DNA of 64,000 nucleotides from Epichloe hybrida (GCA_019022495.1 JAFEKR010000003.1:3844001-3908000), one strand, 5' to 3'; shown: positions 10,891 through 24,969, counted from the first letter of the stretch. Numbers and translations are program-made. Notes: generated from the sequence alone by a model not told the origin.

Positions 10891-13800
10891 TAGAAGTTGA
10901 GCAAGTTTGCTGAGTGGGGGTCTTGACCTCGAAACTTTTCACTCCTTTTGCTTGCCTCTATTTACGACATGCCTAATGGACGTACTTGGTCTCTCGTACT
11001 CTCGGTATCATTCATATCCAGACTCCGCGCTTTCAACCCGCGCTCTCTCGGACCGTAGTGAGTTGCACAATCGGCTTTCACCCACTTGTTGTGGACGGGC
11101 GGACGGACGCAGTCTCCGGTCTTCCCTGCTACCCTTCCTCCCGCTCTCCTATCAACTTGGAGGGTCCAGACGGATATTTGGAGAGGAAAATGTTGCCATT
11201 TCTCGGGGAACGAGGGAAACATGGCCAACGTTGGGCGTGGAAGAAGATTCCGTGTCATGTACCATGTAGCCAGTGATTGCTAAACAGCGGCACTTTTTGG
11301 AACAAGAAGTTGGTGTGTGACCGGAAAATACCTGCCAAATCTCTTTGATACAACGTAGCTGAGGCGTTCTTCCTCTTGTAGCAAGATGGGGGGGGGGGGT
11401 TGTGAGAATTCGGGAATCAAACCAACACACCGTCCTGTTGGCTCGTTTCCAACCTCGGCGCTGCTTTCAGTCCACGGCCGCCAACGTGGACGACTCGGAC
11501 AAATTCGCCGTGAGCCTGGAGCCCCGATCCTTCTCAGCTCGTCACACATAGAACGACCAACACACCACGTACAGGTTGTGTCGATGGTCCGGTCCGTATC
11601 ACGTTGTTCCCGTCGTCGCTGATACGTTCTCGGGACCCCCCAAGAGGCACGAGCGTGCCCAATCCATCGCCTTTTCTCGGCAGACGGTCCAAGCCGCTTG
11701 CTTCAATCAGGGGGGGGCCATTGCCTTCTCATCCGCGTACGCATCGTCCCGTGCTGCCCAGTGTTGGGTGTCACCGCCGAATCCAGGAACCCTGTGGAAC
11801 GAAGATCTTCCCATGTAACTAGCCGAACTGTAGATCAGGTTTCGGCTTTTCCCCCGCTCGCTCCGTACTTGTGCTGAGCGCCCAGGCCTCGTGAGAGGTC
11901 ATACCTGTGCGAGGCGGCGTGAGAACATGAGGCCTACGAGTTCATGCGTAGCCCAGGCGTTGTCCGGGAGGGATGCACGGGCTAGCACGTGGATTGGGGG
12001 GATATTATACGAGGTTTCGAGGAACTTGTCTTCTGGTGCGTGATGTGGTTTGACTGTTGTCGTGCCACGTGAGAGCAAGGACCTTCTTTTCGGATGAGAC
12101 TCGGATTCAGACGTGCGAGTTGATGATGCTCTCTCAGAGGTGCGGTGCCAAGGCCCGGGACTTCTTGCTCACGTCCATCAGCTCTTCGGGGAGTAATTTG
12201 GATTGTTCGTGAAGCTGGTTGATTCGCCGACAGCACTGCTGTGATGTTCCGTCAAGATCCGGGCCGGAACTACCAGACGAGTCTTCGTCTCAGAGTAAAT
12301 CTCATGAAAAGACGGAACAAGCTTAAACTTGGAGCTGCAACGGCCCTACCCTAGAGCGTTTGGAAACACCACGGAATATTTGCCCAGAACCCCCGTTTTT
12401 CGGTACGAGTGTCTTCAATCTCATCTCGCTGCTCGCCAAACTAGGGTCCTCTATCTAGAATAGCTTGTAAATAGGAAAAGAGAAGAAAAAGGGAACAAGG
12501 GAAATGAATAAATAGTAGAAGTAAAATAAAGCCACTTAGCTGTTCGTTAAAGACTTTACTCAACTGCCCCCCCCCCCCTTTTTCTTAACCTAGGCGTCGT
12601 CTCACCCAAACTCTCAGCCTCACTACGACGGCCCCGGATCGATCTCGTTTCTGCCCAAAATGATTCCCCAAATCTGCACTACACTACAAAGGGGAAGGGG
12701 GGGAAGCACCGGCTGGCTGGCCTATGAATTCACGCGTTTGACAATCCGCATGAGCTGAAGACTGAGATGAGACGCTGGACATTTCAGCAGTCTCGAAGGG
12801 GGAAAGAGGAAGAGAAAAAACCAGCGGGTGTAGTTGATCTCGAATCGAGGCTAAATTATGTGTGAGACATGCAGCGGCGGCAGTTGCGTAGCGTAGCGTC
12901 TGGTGTAAATGCTGGCGCGCTCCTTTGTAATGTTCGTCCTCTCCCAACGTATGTACTTGTTTTGTAATCCGTACATACAGACAGACGTCTAGTTGGGCCG
13001 GCTGATGAACTCGGCATGAGAGTTAGAGTTGGAAACAAAAGAACACGTCATATGACCTAATTACGGACTAATCCGCGATGCGATGGGATGGCCCCATAAG
13101 ACGTCACAGTAACAGCAGAGGCGATATGGATGATGATCCTGACGTTCATACATACGTATTTCGGACGAGTCAGTCCCCTCCAGTGACCACACCGGAACTT
13201 TTGCAGCATCTGCTCTGGGTTGATGTATTGTGGCTGGATTGGCATACAGCCTGAATTGCTTCTTGTCGCGCGCGGTAATTCAATCTGGAACAGGGGGTCA
13301 ACCGCTCGGGCTGCTGACTTTGTTGTCTGACTCTGTTGTCTGACTCTGACTCCTTCTCCTTCTCCTGCATGCCTTACCATGCCATGCCATACATACATTA
13401 CATGCATGCATGCCATGGGATGATGGGATGGGACGGGACGGCCGGGGGGGGGGGAGGAGGAGGGGGAAGCAGGGGTGGTCGCTTCCTTTCATCCTGAAAG
13501 TGGTTTTCAACGTAGCAACTTCATTTGCAACACACACAAGTGAGATGAAATGGATGCAGACGCCACAGACAATCCGTAAAACAACGCCGCGGGTCTCGAC
13601 ACGGCAAAGGGGCAGGTCATCTGTCTTTGGCACGTCGCATCGTGTCCCATCGTCGCCCTCCAATGACACCGGACTGCCGAGCCGAATGAAGAGAAAGAAA
13701 AAGAGAGAAAGAGAAAAAGGAACACAAGGAAGATGGAAAATGACGAGAGATCCCAGATGCAAGCAAGCCTGTTGTGCATTTGCGCCCCCCTCGTAATAAG

Positions 13801-14154
13801 GCGACCATGGCGTCTTGTGGAACCAGTAGAATCGGTAATCAACCAATTCAAAAACACGTACCTCCGTATGCTGGGGATAATGAATTACCATATGCAACCA
13901 CATGTACGGAGTACTCGGCACGGGGTGTAGACTGGTTGCTCCGAGGAAGTGTCTGTGAAGAAACAGAGTAATCCGTCCGGACTACTGTTATCAAGACGCT
14001 GGAAAAATGTCCGACGGTCACATAATCCTCCCAGTAATCCGTATTATGAGGAGTCAACCAGAGGTATTGAGGACAGGAATGAGAAGATGAACGGATCCGC
14101 GAGGAAAACTGAGATGGACCTTGTTCCAGCGCGAAAAAGGCAAGCTTGACGATG

Positions 14155-14190
14155 CTGCTTCTTCTTCTTCTTCTGCTTCTTCTTCTTCTT
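14155..14190. repeat. CTT microsatellite
   Basis: About twelve CTT units with one interrupting CTG. It is non-coding as far as can be seen. Confidence 0.9.
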
Positions 14191-17100
14191 TATCTCCTTC
14201 ATCTCTCGACATACTTTGTATCCGTAAGCTCCGCAATGCACCAGAGGAATAATTCGTACATAGGCTTTCCTTTTCCTCTTTTTCCTCATCGACGGCCAGG
14301 AGTCATCTTCAGTGGTAACATGTGGGTCGCATTGCGCTGCAGATCACGAATCCCTGTGACTAACTCTGTCAGTTCTGCAGTTCTGTGCATTCAGGAAAGG
14401 GGGCGTGGGATCCGACCACAGACTCTCCCATATGGAGTACATAGTACATACATGGTACATACGTACATATGGGCATGCCCTTGTCATGCTCCGCCTGTAC
14501 TCTGTCCCGCCTGGAGCTGGAGCACACTCGCTTCTCTCTCTTTCTGGATTCGAGTGGGTTGGGTTGTCTTGGTCCTTGCTAAGAAATGTCAAGTCCCGTT
14601 ATATTCCCCATCCCAATCGCGTGCCTTGCAATCCGACCGAAACATGATGTTGTAGTATCGTCATCACAATACGTTGTATTATCGTCATCACGTGTGAGGC
14701 ATTAAACCTAGATTAGGACTTGCCTCTCAAGGACACCTCGAATTCGTCCCGCGCGGGGGGAAGGGGAGGGCGTGTCAGTCTTTATATTTTCCCTTATGTA
14801 TGCCAGGGTTCATCATCCACCCAGTTCTTATGTGCTGCACTTGCGCGGCGGAACAACCAACCGGCTATTCCGACTTCGCGATGCTTCGTAATTGGTGTGA
14901 TAATATATATCAGCTCCAAGTGATAATTATCTGGTGAATTTTGGGAGGAATGCATTCCTTGTACTCCGTATTCCGTACAACATTCTTCTTTCGCAAGAGC
15001 CGTTCAATATCATGTGTTCATCAGGCAGCAATTTCGGGTTTGGTCGTGGTGAGGATCATTCTTTGGATTTAGTACACCAGCTGGTCGGCACAGAGTCCAT
15101 CCTAATACTATTAATACATGATAGCGACGATGCTCCGGCCAATCAACTCAACCCCCGATGTGAATACTTGCCTGGTCCCTTTTCTTACTCCGCAGAGTGC
15201 TCTCCCCATTTAGGACATGGAGTCGATGTAGCATATCGTGTCGTTGTCGTGTCGTGTCCTGTCATAGACGCGTCGTGTGTCGTGTCATCACAGCCCTAGA
15301 CGTGTCCAACCCTTGATCTCTATGAATTGTGCCATTACGTCAGTCTGCCAAGACAAGATCGAAGACTTGACACTTGTCGTAGAGTAACGAAACAGCAAGA
15401 AGGTTAGTTCCTGGTGTTGTTAGGGATTACCTCTCCGCTAGCCAGGCATTGCCAGGCATTGCCAGGTGTTTTGCTACAATACACCCTTGTCTGCCGCCGG
15501 CCAGGTGCTCTCCGCATCAGTTCCCGCCAATGTGTGGACAATCCCAGAAGCACACGGCAGACACACCCAGGCCAGGGTCCCAGGCTTCTGCGTCGAACAA
15601 GCTGGTTGGAATGTCTTCATCGCATGCATCTTTGCTAGTTCGTCAGCCCTACACACGGGCCGACCCCGAACTTGCGTCAAGTCGGTAGACCACGCATCAT
15701 AGCCGTGTCAGTTGAGCAACCCAGGAACTTGCTTCGACTTCCTGGTATCATGTGCAGCGGATGCCGTGGTGCATCTGTCAAACGCACGTTTTTTTGTGCG
15801 GCAAACTGGCCTGATGGGCGTCCCGTGAGTCATGCTGTGGCTAAAAAAAAGGCTAAAGGTCGCACTAGATAAATACCCCATCCAATCCCAGTCACTGACT
15901 ATCAATTAATTAATATTATTGATCGACTTGCGGTCCTTTGTCTGTTAGCCAGCCGGTCAACTTTGATTGAGAAGGCCATTGCCTTTTCACGTCCACGACC
16001 TACCCTGCGGCCAGGCCAACATGCGAACTCAGACGGTGGGGAGTTGCCCCCCTGATGAGGGTAGACAACGCACGCAAGCTTTGAATTGAGAGAATCTTGG
16101 ACGACGATGTGTTACGTGTTCATCGGTGGCCCCGGTCCCTGACTCCATTGTACATACATGTGAGTTTACCAAGGGCCAAGAAAAACAGGCCTAGCTCGCT
16201 CCCACAAACTCCACGTGTAACTGGCATGTGCCTCATGCTATTCTGGATTTGTGTTGGGCTCATTGGCAAGTGAGACTGGTCCGACCCTGGACGCGGCGGA
16301 CGGAGTAATGTACATGTGCGTGTTCTGACAAGCGCATCTCGATGCGGGAAAAGTCGAGCCTGCTTGGTTGTTGTAGACCCTGCCAATACTTCGAGCTCAT
16401 ACATACAGGCAAATGGCTTGTTGAGTGACTGGGCAGAATATTTGCCGGCGCTGCATGATCGATCCCTGGTTGATTTTACAGGAGTACATGACTAGGGGCA
16501 GCAGGCCAATATTGGATCTTTCCTAACAGCTTCCACCTTTTCAGCCACGAAGAGCTGTTAGTGGCTACCCCACGTGGGGCTTGTACATTCGTGTACATGT
16601 AAAATCATTCAGGGGTTATACATAACTCTACTCCGTAATCCGTAGTCCGTAGAAAGCTAGTCAAAAGGCGCTTGACACGATGCACGATGCACCCCTGAGC
16701 TTGCCTTGTGACCCCTCGGCTCAAGCTCGAACGGTGCGCGATTAAGTGCCTCAGGCAAAAGAGGCGCGAAGTGGCTCTCGGTGGAATTATTAATTGGTGA
16801 CAAGTGACAAGTAGATTGGAGGCAGGCACGCACTTGATAAACTGAGCAGTCGCAAATGAGCACGGGTGCGAGAGCCGAGAGCCGATTCGCTAGATGGGAC
16901 CAGAAAGGTGGACTGGGGGCGGGTCCAGCACTGCAAAAAAGGGGGAACGTAATTTTGTACGTACGGCGTACGGGGGCACGTACTCGTTCATCGATTCGAT
17001 CGCCCCACTATGAAAGATGGTGCTTATTAGCAAAACGGGCCACTTTGATAGATATACAGGCTTCTACGGAGTATATTCAATTTTTTTTTTGTCGCTTTGA

Positions 17101-18070
17101 GGCTGTTTGTATGGAGTATGCCATTTTGCTGTTCAACAAATTATACAGCGGAATTTCTCGAAATAGCAAAGCTGTTTTGCTGATGATCAACTCAACCTTT
17201 GGTTAGAAAGGTGGGGTGCGTTTGGCACGAGCACTTGTAATATCACATAAAGCAAGTAGCTGCGGCGGCTGAAGAAGCGCCGGAGAAAAATTTGCACGAG
17301 CTTTTCGTCAGACCATGTGCGTCAACGCACAGCGCACACGGCACCCAGATCTTGTCTGCAAATCGAAAAGACAATGTAGAAGAAGTTCCTGTCACGTATC
17401 TTTCCATTCCCAAGACTGAAAACTCATGACGTAGAACTGCCGTCGGCCCAGACGCCCAGAGCCCAAGTCTGTGTATTGCGAATGAACTGCACGACATAAT
17501 TGACCGGTATCTTTTTACTTTCTTTTTTTTTTTAAAATTTTTTGCCAATCACCGACAACCTGCGCGCAGGTTGGGTCTTTTTTACATGTTTCATATTTTC
17601 ATATTTCAATATATATATAATTTTTTGTGACTTTTGCATGGAACTTGTAATCGCATTCAGGGCCCTCCCAATATGGAGTTCGGTTCGGGGTGTTGTATTA
17701 AGGGGCGCATGCCAAATCGAGGCGGTCCTTTGTCAGGAATGCCGTACGGATTACTCCCTACAGCACGAGGCTCTGTGTTCTGTCCCGTCTTCGGACTTCC
17801 CTTTCTTCCAAATTTGCTACTCCCGCAACAAGTCGTCGTTGCTCTCCTGTCACTAGGGCCGCTACGAAGGTTTCACGCCGTCGCCCGTTGTGGTGGTGGT
17901 GGTGGTGGGAGGGGGGGGGTCGTGGGTTTGCAGATTGTGATGCCCCCCCCCTGGCCTCCCGTTGATGGAGACCGTTTCCACCTGCCACTTGTTTCGTCTC
18001 TCCACAATGGGCAGATGGCCATGACAGCCACGCAGCCGTGTTGCTGTTGCTGTTATTATTATTACTACGT

Positions 18071-18311
18071 ATCTCCTTAGGCGTCATACGCCTTGTGGAT
18101 CCGTGGGGCCCCCACTGCCCCCCTGCCACAAGGTCAGTGACCGCGTCAGTACGCGAAAGTGTGGTGTAGCGCTTTGTACAGGCAAAATCAGCAGTACATT
18201 TAGTATTAGCCTATTTATACACAAGCGAATGTACCTCTAATCCACTTCTGTCCAATTGGATACAGACCCTAGCTGACGTGACTCCACAAGGTTTATGACG
18301 CCTAAGGAGAT
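18071..18311. mobile_element. MITE-like element with 29-bp terminal inverted repeats
   Basis: The left end (18071-18099) and the right end (18283-18311) are inverted repeats matching at 27 of 29 positions; the outer 17 bases (core CCTTAGGCGTCAT on the left) are identical. The 183 bases between carry no open frame of note and include a GGGGCCCCC tract. Length and structure fit a small non-autonomous DNA transposon, which would be moved by a transposase encoded elsewhere. I could not identify a clean target-site duplication, so the exact boundaries and superfamily are open. A large imperfect palindrome of other origin is the alternative. Confidence 0.6.
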
Positions 18312-21300
18312 TGCTATTATCGTATCATCACAACATGCCACTAGCGAGGACGGCGTCAACCAGGACGCAAAAATTCAGTGTGATAGCGGCGTCAATGATA
18401 CTCGCGCATACTCCGCACCCCCTCCGTACTTCAATACGTACAGCTGGACGTGTGCAGTATGGATCTATCAGGTACCTACCAAGCTGGCTCATGCTGTGCA
18501 GATACATACAGTGGCGCCCCATTGTACTCGTATTCGGCAGAACGGGGTGAGACTGAGTACTCCGTACACGCCCAGCCGTCAGATCAGTCAGTCATGAATA
18601 AGAGCCGGACTGGCGCGTCCCTCACAGCCCTTTGCGGTCCTCGTAGACCCCGTCTGGAACAAGTCCAGTCAGTCGTCTGCAAAATTGATCGGCAGCAGCC
18701 AGACTCGAGAAATCCAGACCCTGGTCACCCCAAGGACTGTCTTTTACCAGGACAGAACTAGCCCCCTTCTCAAGCCTGGCCCATCCCTGTTCAACCTTTC
18801 TACATACATCCAAGGTACCGACTATTACACTATCCTTCCTCTCTTTCGCACATCTCCAATCTCTGCCATCGGATTTTTGTTCGTTGCGAACGAAGCTGTC
18901 AAATTCGCGCCGCGAGCTTGGCCAACGCTGGAACCACGTTGTGTCTTGAACACTAGCTCTGTGACGAGCTCTATTCTGTCTATCTGGCAAGCAAATTCAG
19001 CCCGACAAGACAAGCCAGCAAGACGAGCCAGCAAGACGAGCCAGCAAGACGAGCCAACGAACGCCATCCATACATCCGCATCGACTGTACCTTTTATCTT
19101 TGTTTTTCCTTTGCACACTCTGCCTTTTCTTGCCAAGCCGAAATTGCCCTCGTCTACGACATTTCGCCCGCTCGATATCGAGATAACATCATATATACAA
19201 TCTCGCACCAGCTGCTGGCGCTACAACTCTCGCGACAAAGAACCTCTGCCGCGGGCGTCACTCGCTTTCATTGGTCATTCACAGCATCGATCTGCCCACG
19301 ACAAAAAAAAACGAAGATCACGTCCAGCGACAGTGGGATTCTGGCTCTCCAGCTTGCTGTCCAGCGGAAACAGCTTCGCCATCAACTTTGCACCATCGTG
19401 GCTACACGCAACGGCCCTGCCATTATTTTCGCCAGGCCAATTTGAACACGCATCTCCGACATATATTCGCGACGAACTCCCACTTGACCGAGCGTTCCGC
19501 CGAGCTTACTTTTTGCAACGGCTACATCGCGCCGTCGCGGGTCGCTTGCTGTGCCCCCACCACTGGAAAACCTTCGCGGCTTCGCTCAGGTACGGATGTG
19601 CTCTTGGGCTGCAGGGCTTGCCTCGCTCCTTTGTTCCAGACCAGGGTTTAGTGCTGACCCCGGCCGCTGACACCACTCACAGCACAAAGTCGTCGGATCC
19701 ACTCCGGGACCAAATCCATACCTAGGGAGACGACAGGGAAACCAGACGAGCTTCAATTGACTTGGACAGCCAGACTGAGGAGCAGGCACTGTCGATACAG
19801 AGAGGCCCGATTAGGTAAGACGTGCGTTTTCACTCAAGTTGCTGTTGCCGTTGCTGTCGGGACGTCATTGTCGTCGCCTTCTGCCAGTCCTGCTCAACGC
19901 CGTATTACAATGCCACTGTCTGATGCTCTGGGCTTCCTGGGGGCTTTCGAATTGGATGCAAGGCAAGGTAACGATGATCAGTGCTGCTGTGTGCTGTTGT
20001 GTGTGCATGCTGCAACTACACTCTACTGCGCGAGCTGGGACGTTGGCCAAGGGCTACAACCTACCTCGGACAGAGCCATCCATCATTCGAACCTCACCAT
20101 CCACGTCTTCCTTCTGTGTTCCCCACCCTTGCGCCAGCAGCGACCCATGTCCTGACCGTCTGGCCCATCAATCTTTGGCCCGGCGCCGATTCGTCTGCAT
20201 CGCTGGTCCGTCGTCATTAAGAGGGGGGCTTTGCGGAGTTTTTTCAAGGAAAAAATGTGCTTCGTCTTCATGCTGTTCCCGTGCGATCTGGCCGGCGCAT
20301 GTGTACATCACACACGTCCCGCGTCTGAACCAAGGCTTACCACGTTGAGCACAAGGATGTTACGCCATCCCGGTCCTCTCTTCGAACAGTCTACCTACCG
20401 GCTTATGCACTTGAGCTAACTTTTTTCGAAAAGAGGACGAGACTTGCTCACATTTATGTGTCGACGTCTCTACTTGATCTTATAGAAACATCCCCCCCCA
20501 TCGCCCCGGACAGATTGGCACCTCTCCGGCCCAAGCTCTGTCGTAGGTATGTGTCTCCCATCCTATGCGTTGTGCCCAAGTACGCAGTAGCACCCGCACG
20601 CGGACTCGAGAGCGACGTGCATGAACCAGCAACCACTCTGAGCATGCTCGGGGACTCAACCCGTGTTCTTCTATCAACGACTAATCCGTCAATGGCGGCT
20701 CGGCAATAGTTATTAGACCTCCGCACGTGGAAGTGGCAGCACCAAATAGGCAGAACCCTTGTCTTGACTTCCAGCCTAGGCCCCTTTTTCTTTTTGAACC
20801 GAGTAAGCATCGCGCAAGGTACGTTCGGGCAGTTTACAATGGGGTAACATTGCAATGAGCAAATCCAGAGTAAAAGAAAGCAGCTGAACATTCACGGCCT
20901 CGATGTGGCCTCCCTTCCCTTTTCGCGCCAACTGCCCAATCAATGCACTTTTGTCACAATCGAGTTGTAAATCTGCGGCAATCTAGCGAGGAATCCTTCC
21001 CTTTTCTTTTCGGCAAGACGACAAGGATGTCACCAGTCTATCTACTCGCCACCTTGTTTTTACCCCCAAACGCCTTCGTCTTGATCCGTTGTTTTCCTCA
21101 CACCGAGATGCGAGCGCTAATTCGCGAGTCTAGGAAGATTTCCATCGGTCCCTTCTAAGCTATCGGGAATCACACCTGAACAGCCCCTAAACATAGCCCG
21201 AGAAGTCTTGACTGTCTGCGGATCGTCCCTCGCTGACATTCTTGGAGGTATGTCAGTGCTACTTCGACCGACCGTCTCAGTGACAGTTGTCCAGATGGCG

Positions 21301-24300
21301 CTTGTCGGGTGGTGCCATCGTGGAGACGACTATTGGCTTTGAGTATCACATAAAGTGCTTTCAAAGGGCTTTCGAACCCTACGCTCACGTTGTGCTCTGG
21401 ATGTCATCTGCAAGCATCAGACAAAACACCCATGGATGAAGCTAATCTTTGAAATTCGCCTAGACACTCATTTCGTCCCAGCGCCGCCTCCATGACAGTC
21501 ACAATGGCCTCACATCCGCAGGTACGCGGTCATTTCAAGGACGAATCAGTCTCCGATTCCGTGAGTGATGCAGCTCTTACCTACGTCTTACAATTCACGC
21601 CTCGCGTTTGATTACCCAAGAGGCCAACTGAAATGGTACATGCCTCGGTGAACGCCATGGAATATGGTCCAGGCGATTCGCTGCGGAAAGTTCCCGGCTT
21701 CAAGTACCGACGGCAATGGCAAACCTGATAATATCATTTTACACCGCCCATCAAGTGATGCGCTGTGTCGAGGAACAGGCAAGCAACATGGTCTTAATTT
21801 AGTCGCAAGATTGACCAGGTCAGGAATCCGTAGTGGATTCGACAGGACATCATCTCCTGTTTCACGACTGACTAGGGTGTGGGCGCCTCGGACAAGGGAG
21901 GGAGGGAGGGAGGGGGTGGGCCGACGGTGTGAGCATTGTACGGTTTGTGTCGTGCAAGACACACCCAGCCCGACCGAGTTGTGGAGAATGCCAGCCTTCC
22001 TCCCATCAGTTCCCATCAGTTCCGTCGTCGCAAAAGCGCACTTTATCGCTACCCTCGTCGAGCGAAGCAGCAGCAGCCACTGCCGCGACATGGCCGTACA
22101 CCCATACGAATTTGCTCTCATTTTGGTCGTCGTCGTCGTCGTCGTCGTTACCCCCCTCCCCTCCTACAGCACCGCCATTCCACTGTTGGTTATACCTGCT
22201 GTCTTGCAGGTATAAAATCCAGGGAAACAAGGCGCCTTTTGGCAATTGAGGCCGGCCAGTGCTTCGACCTGGAGAGCTTAGCTAGCAGATGCCACATGGG
22301 AGAAGTCTGCGTGGAAGGCTTCCATCATGCCTGCGTGGCACAAGTGTCCCATCGCCGATGAGGAAGTTAACAAACATCCAAGCCTGCCGTGATGGCATAC
22401 GCGCTTAACATTTCTCTCTCGGAAAGTGAGCGCAAGGAGGCGGCGGATATGACCGCATGTCGGTGGAGATTGGCAATCGCACGCCAGCGTTTATGCTCAG
22501 TGGGGCTTCTCACAATAGCAGTGGCTGTCGAAAGGGGTGAGGGGGGAGATGCCCCGAGTGGACCACCACCCATCACACATTCATCTGGCTCAGGTCAATC
22601 AGACGGACACTTGTCGCCGCAGAGACAGACGTATGTACATTACATACCGACCCAGACAAGTTCCACGTTGAAGACGGGAAAGGAGATTGGCCGGCAAGTG
22701 CTGTCTGTGGCCGTGATGTCGAAGCGATACTCCTCCGTCCACGGCTCCGGCCTTTAATAGACGTGCAGGCCCACAAACATGCAAGACGCACAACACATGG
22801 CACGCGCAGAAAAATTGGGAGAATACGAAGACTAGGTTTCGGCCGATGAGAGCAGAGAGGCTTGGACACAAGATGCCACGAACGGACAGGCATCATCCAG
22901 TCTAGCGGGGAGGTTTCATGCTTGATCTGGATGGACGGCGCTCATGGTTTGCCTGTCTGCTGGGACCGACGTGTTAAACACGCGCAGGCCTGCCTCGGTC
23001 CTTGTCATTGTCGACGGCATCCAGCACCGACATCAACCCGGGGCGAGGTGCAAGCAGGTGGTGGTGGGTGTGCGGCCCTATCTCGAACAAGGGGCGGCAA
23101 CAGGGCATGGCCTTGCTACATTACATGATGTAGGATCCGTGGGAACGAACGGCCTGGACCCCATGCCTCCCCCGGCAGCCATCATCGACGACAACCAAAC
23201 CTTGCCAGCCGTCCAACCCACCACCCTACCAGCTGTCAACGGTCAACGGGTCAACGGGTCAACGAGCCATTGGCACAGGTAACCATGTCGCTTGTCCGTC
23301 CGTCTCTTTGCGGTCGTCGCGGTCGTCTGTGATGGCGCTGATGGCGCTGATGGCGCAGTCAACCCACACCGTTCATAGCCCAGCGCAACCCGCGGCGTCA
23401 TGGTGGCAGCTAGCATGAGGCGGCAACGAGAATCGAGAGCGAGCGCCACAAAGCAGAGCACGAGGCAAAGCCGACCAGACCAGAACGTTGTCGAGAGCCA
23501 TTCTGAGCCATCCATCTCGAACCACCTTTCCCGGCTGAGTCCTGGCCCGCTCTTTAGCTCGGTGCTCGAATGCCCCATTGGGCAGCTTGTCCCAAGGATA
23601 GCGCTCCCTGACTCTCCGGCTGCGCGGGTGATTGGCTGTTTCATCAAAAAGCTGCCACCCCTGTCACGTTTCTTCCATGCGTTGGCCCTCCCCCGGCCAC
23701 CACCTTCTCGTTATCCCACCACTTCTCCATGAGCGCCATGTTGCGCCCCCGAGGATTTTTCAGCCCGGCCCACCCTCTATCACCACCCCTGTCCCCACCC
23801 CCAATCTCCCACCCCCGGCCAGCGCGTCCCGGCCTGCTCAAGTCAGGAAAGGCACATACAAGGAAGGCCATCTCTTCATCCTGGGGAGCTCCCTCTCCGG
23901 TCGTCTTGAACTCTTGCGTCCTCTCGTCTCGTCGTCTTTTTGCTTGAAAGCTGGTCGACGTAGACGCATACATATACATACATGAGCTTGGGAAGCTCCG
24001 AGGTCTATCTGTTGCCATATCTCCCTTCTACCCTCACCTAGGCTGCCCTTCAAGGCGTCCTGTCCTGTCTTGACTTTCTGACATTTGGCAAACTCGTCCT
24101 TGCTTTTTTGTCAGCAGCGAATCTCTCCCGTCTCGGGAAGTCAGTCCCAAAAAAAAAGCTTTGCGAAGCTTTCGGGAGGCTACTTCAGAGATCATCGAGT
24201 TTGCCCAGAACACAAACGGTACATGGTCAGCCTGTTTCCACACCCACCCCTATTTCTACGCTGCTCATTTTATCCGCTGCTTTCTGTTCCGAATTCGTTC

Positions 24301-24765
24301 TTGCTTTCGTTGGGCGCCTGGCTTCTCTAGCGCTTTCTATCAGTAGTGCTGGTAGTCCGAGTATCCTGGTTGCTTGATTGTTGTACCTGTCAGCAACCCA
24401 ACCCCTTTCTGCTTTCTTTCTTTGCTTGACATTGACAGCAGGTCTTGGTTTGCCTGCGACCCGCCAAAGTTGGCGACTCGTCAGTTGCCTTGCTCTCTCA
24501 CCCTCGCTTCACTTCTCTTGGCCATCAAAACCTTTGCCACAAGCAAGCGCAAAACAGTACAGGGGTTCCTTCACGCCTCACCCGTGGCATCCCCGTCCGT
24601 CCTCAACCAGGGGACCGCGCCCACCCCACCACAGCTCCCCAGACCTTGACACCAGACGAGGCCAGGGGGGAACAAAACACCAACGCGTCCAACCTAACAT
24701 TTGTTTATCTTCATTCGTTCGAGCACTTTCCCTGTGCCGATGTCGTACTGATGCGTCTTGCCTCT
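18312..24765. other. Gene-free segment, CT-rich, upstream of DUF8032-like gene
   Basis: No supported coding gene. 18.7-19.8 kb and 23.6-24.7 kb are CT-rich on the plus strand, like the long leaders of fungal regulatory genes; the latter is probably the promoter and 5' UTR of the gene at 24766. A 346-codon open frame (18685-19725) was judged fortuitous: no domain and no coding-like composition. A non-coding or leader transcript is possible. Confidence 0.5.
19009..19057. repeat. GAGCCAGCAAGAC tandem repeat (13-bp unit)
   Basis: Three and a half nearly perfect copies of a 13-bp unit inside CT/CA-rich sequence. It accounts for part of a fortuitous open frame in this region. Confidence 0.88.
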
Positions 24766-24912
24766 ATGCAGCATCATCCCCACCAGCAACAGGGTCCGCC
24801 TCCTTCCCAACAACAGCATCATCTTCATTCGCGACCATCGAGCATCGTACACCAACAGCATCACCACCAGGCCCACCAGCAGCACCACCAGGCACATCAA
24901 CAACACCAAGCA

Positions 24913-24969
<57 letters not shown>

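Larger units (their letters stand above)
9301..18070. other. Long gene-free segment with AT-rich patches and microsatellites
   Basis: About 8.8 kb in which I cannot support any gene on either strand. Open frames are short and show no conserved domain. AT-rich, A-biased patches lie near 10785-10890 and 12455-12545, and several TACTCCGTA motifs and GTACATAC runs occur. Minus-strand frames around 9.8-10.5 kb were inspected as a possible Copia-type retroelement relic but the match is too weak to call. Confidence 0.5.

Noticed and set aside
13298..13921. 207-codon minus-strand frame with a hydrophobic stretch (LSLFFFLFIRL)
   Set aside because: The hydrophobic run comes from a GAAA-rich tract on the other strand; the remainder contains repeats and no domain.
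18685..19725. 346-codon open frame on the plus strand
   Set aside because: No domain, Ser/Thr/Pro-rich only because the DNA is CT-rich, contains a 13-bp tandem repeat, and has no convincing start context or splice neighbours. Better explained as leader-like or non-coding DNA.
21350..21420. Possible second tRNA on the minus strand (GGGTTCGAAAGCCC)
   Set aside because: The T-arm-like word lacks a matching acceptor stem and anticodon arm at the required distances.
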